Assembly (NCBI GenBank): GCA_014204435.1
Contig: JACHLF010000003.1
Coordinates: forward strand, 310,001-374,000
Origin: Mycobacteroides chelonae
GTDB lineage: Bacteria > Actinomycetota > Actinomycetes > Mycobacteriales > Mycobacteriaceae
Reading direction: 5' to 3'
Length of the DNA: 64,000 nucleotides
Program-made: the position numbers and the translations under genes
Notes under the pieces: model-generated
Told to the model about the DNA's origin: nothing
What the model saw: the letters and a program-made list of their open reading frames with translations, nothing else
The model's database searches: none
Shown here: piece by piece, positions 62,081-64,000 of the stretch
How positions within the stretch are numbered: position 1 is the first letter of the stretch
How the letters are laid out: every line of letters starts with the position of its first letter

Positions 62081-63541
62081 TCAGTAGGCGAAGGACAGCG
62101 GTGTGGGACTGTCGTCATCGGTGACCGCGGGCGCGGGCTCGGTGTCGTGCTCGAGCGGCCCTTCGATCGTGTAGCGGCGGATGAGCCAGAACCACACCAG
62201 GCCCAGCGCGCCGTAGAGCAAGGTGAAGGTGATGAGGGAGAGCCACACGGTCGCCGCGGCATGGTGCGAGACGGCCATGTCCACGGTAAGCCGAATCTGC
62301 TCCACACCAGTCGGATTGGGGGCGACCACCCAAGGTTGTCGGCCCATCTCGGTGAACACCCACCCAGCGCTATTCGCCAGGAAGGGCGTGGGAATGGCCA
62401 GGATGGAGAGCCCGCCGAACCAGCGCTGACTGGGGATCCGTCCCCGGCGGGTGACCCACAGGCCGGCTAACGCCAACAGCGCAGAACCTGCGGCCAGCCC
62501 GATCATGGCGCGGAAGGACCAGTAGGTGACAAAGAGATTGGGCCGATAGTTACGCGGGCCGAACTTTTGCTCGTATTCCTTCTGAAGGTCCTCCACACCC
62601 TTGAGGGTGACGTCGGTGAACCTGCCTTCAGCCAGGAACGGCAGAACATACGGTACGGAAATAGCGTGCGCCACGCTCGCACAGTTGTTGTGGGTTCCTA
62701 CCGTCAACACCGAGAATTTCGGATCCTTCTCGGTGTAGCAGAGGGATTCGGCCGAGGCCATCTTCATGGGCTGTTGCTGAAACATCAGCTTGCCCTGGAC
62801 ATCCCCGGTGGCAGCCAGCGCGACCCCGGACAAGATCATCACCGCGCACGCGCCGATGGCCGCCGGGCGGTACATCGTGCGGGCATCCTCCAGCGTCTCC
62901 AGCTTGTGAGAGCGCACCATCCACCAGCCGCAGATACCCGCGACGAATGTCCCTGCCGTGAGCAAGGATCCGGCGACGGTGTGTGGGAAGGCTGCCAATG
63001 CCGTGTTGTTGGTGAGGAGCTCGGTGATACTTGTCAGCTCGGCCCGGCCGGTCTGCGGGTTGTACACGGCACCGACCGGATGCTGCATGAACGAGTTGGC
63101 GGCGATGATGAAGAAGGCGGAGGCGTTGACGCCGATCGCCACCATCCAGATACACGCTAGATGTACCAGTTTGGGCAGACGATTCCAGCCGAATATCCAG
63201 AGGCCGAGGAAGGTTGACTCCAGGAAAAACGCGACGAGGCCTTCCAGCGCAAGGGGAGCACCGAAGACGTCGCCGACGAATCGTGAGTATTCGCTCCAGT
63301 TCATCCCGAACTGGAATTCCTGCACGATGCCGGTGGCCACTCCCAACGCGAAGTTGATGAGGAAGAGCTTGCCGAAGAAGCGGGTCAGCCGGTACCAGGC
63401 GTTGTTACCGGTGACGACCCATATGGTCTGCATGATGGCCAGGAGAGGGGCGAGCCCAATGGTCAATGGCACCAGGATGAAGTGGTACACGGTGGTGATG
63501 CCGAATTGCCATCGGGATACATCCAGGGCGTTCATCGCCAC
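62081..63541 (-). CDS. cydA: Cytochrome bd oxidase subunit I
   Basis: Carries hemes b558, b595 and d and oxidises menaquinol at low oxygen. 486 aa. WQFGITTVYHFILVPLTIGL holds the N-terminal heme-ligand His; VFTEMGRQPWVV is the conserved GRQPW loop; the Q-loop is of the short type. ATG 63541 is preceded by GGAGGTGG. First gene of the cydABDC operon. I see no clear CRP-type TGTGA-N6-TCACA site in the 120 bp upstream. Confidence 0.96.
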   Translation of the reverse strand: MAMNALDVSRWQFGITTVYHFILVPLTIGLAPLLAIMQTIWVVTGNNAWYRLTRFFGKLFLINFALGVATGIVQEFQFGMNWSEYSRFVGDVFGAPLALEGLVAFFLESTFLGLWIFGWNRLPKLVHLACIWMVAIGVNASAFFIIAANSFMQHPVGAVYNPQTGRAELTSITELLTNNTALAAFPHTVAGSLLTAGTFVAGICGWWMVRSHKLETLEDARTMYRPAAIGACAVMILSGVALAATGDVQGKLMFQQQPMKMASAESLCYTEKDPKFSVLTVGTHNNCASVAHAISVPYVLPFLAEGRFTDVTLKGVEDLQKEYEQKFGPRNYRPNLFVTYWSFRAMIGLAAGSALLALAGLWVTRRGRIPSQRWFGGLSILAIPTPFLANSAGWVFTEMGRQPWVVAPNPTGVEQIRLTVDMAVSHHAAATVWLSLITFTLLYGALGLVWFWLIRRYTIEGPLEHDTEPAPAVTDDDSPTPLSFAY

Positions 63542-63664
63542 CTCCTACGACGCAGCGTAGTAGTAGTTGCAATCGAAGATCAACGCGATACGGGCCACAC
63601 TTACTCATACGCCAACCAGGCGAACGCGGGGCGGTAACGCGTGAACCCACCAGGGAAAGCAGTG

Positions 63665-64000
63665 TCAGGGAAGCCGCCGCGGCGCTGCGAGTGCGCGCAA
63701 TGCGGGCGCGACCGGCGGTCCCAGCAGGAATCCATCGGTGCTGCCGGCCTCAAGGGCGCGCCGATACACCTCGGCGGCTCCCCGCAGCGCGGCGACGGTC
63801 AACTCGATGTCGGTCGGTGAGTGTGCGGCGGAGATCACGAAAGACTGCCCCAGTACGCCACGACACAGCAGCTCCTGGAGCAGCAGGGCTCGGTAGGCCT
63901 GCGAGGGTTGCCCGTCAGGACCGAGGCTGGTAAAGGTGAGGCAGGATGGCCGGCCGATCGTCCGGATATGTTCGCCCACACCGAGTTCCGTGGTGACCTC
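63665..64000 (-). CDS. Class III aminotransferase, GSA-aminomutase-like, C-terminal part
   Basis: Only the last 111 codons are in the window; the frame runs off the right edge. IGRPSCLTFTSLGPDGQPSQ and LLCRGVLGQSFVISAAHSPTDIELTV match the C-terminal domain of glutamate-1-semialdehyde 2,1-aminomutase-type enzymes (PSQAFR...ETIRRGVLGPSFV...SYAH). The PLP Lys would be upstream. The unusual end (FLLGPPVAPALRALAAPRRLP) suggests a secondary member, not the heme-pathway HemL, as found in sugar or secondary-metabolite clusters. It ends with TGA at 63665. Confidence 0.72.
   Translation of the reverse strand, partial: EVTTELGVGEHIRTIGRPSCLTFTSLGPDGQPSQAYRALLLQELLCRGVLGQSFVISAAHSPTDIELTVAALRGAAEVYRRALEAGSTDGFLLGPPVAPALRALAAPRRLP

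Noticed and set aside
63542..63664. CRP site upstream of cydA
   Set aside because: No TGTGA-N6-TCACA-like palindrome could be found in the 120 bp before the gene.

Overview
The window is a high-GC actinobacterial chromosome segment, almost certainly from a rapidly growing mycobacterium and most likely from the Mycobacteroides (abscessus/chelonae) group. The gene order ileS-dinB-ansA-lspA-rluD-like-dnaE1-ilvA-treX-acyltransferase-bioA-bioF-bioD-bioB-nadABC-his-trp-lgt-pyk-tesB-cydABDC is collinear with the Mycobacterium tuberculosis Rv1536-Rv1623 core region. Proteins such as BsaP, PriA-type HisA, TIGR02234, DUF2567 and Hsp18 are typical of the genus. The species assignment is inference; there is no rRNA here to test it.

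Layout. 1-9 kb: the 3' end of ileS, a decayed methyltransferase, then dinB, ansA, lspA, a RluA-family synthase, rarD and a frameshifted lipoprotein. 9-19 kb: dnaE1, an ArsR regulator, small membrane proteins, a Ddn-like F420 enzyme, ilvA and glgX/treX. 19-28 kb: a surface-glycan acyltransferase and the biotin genes (bioA, bioFD, the TetR repressor bioQ, bioB-bsaP, a DUF2567 membrane protein), with two identical 17-bp BioQ-type operators. 28-34 kb: a lipase and the nadABC operon facing its Nudix-type repressor NrtR, with a palindromic operator between them. 34-41 kb: the hisDCBHA-impA-hisFI operon with stop/start overlaps at most junctions. 41-45 kb: bcp, a dead HIT gene, an HspR-like MerR regulator and hsp18 with a CIRCE element, a poorly coding accessory stretch, and cspA. 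45-52 kb: trpE, a Trp-associated membrane protein, trpCBA, lgt and a TM2 protein. 52-64 kb: a frameshifted small multidrug resistance (sugE/Gdx-type) gene behind what looks like a guanidine-II (mini-ykkC) riboswitch, pyk, tesB, a DUF2156 remnant, an NCS1 permease, a DUF4190 protein, the cytochrome bd genes cydABDC, and a partial class III aminotransferase.

How it works together. The core is biosynthetic: biotin, NAD, histidine, tryptophan and isoleucine, plus lipoprotein maturation (lspA, lgt) and an alternative terminal oxidase. Local regulators sit next to their operons (BioQ with bio, NrtR with nad, the HspR-like protein with hsp18).

The most notable feature is how much accessory content between these conserved operons is in decay. 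I can reconstruct at least nine broken or truncated genes by following homology across frames: a methyltransferase, an LpqH-like lipoprotein, mqo, a TetR protein, an ABC substrate-binding protein, a response regulator, a HIT protein, sugE and a DUF2156 protein. The flanking housekeeping genes are intact, so sequencing error alone is an unlikely explanation. The strongest regulatory finding is the candidate guanidine-II riboswitch left in front of the broken exporter gene. Other items worth checking are two near-perfect long palindromes inside the first codons of bioA and the divergent acyltransferase gene, a 3 x 30-bp repeat exactly at an ATGA stop/start junction, and a tesB homologue with no canonical start codon.
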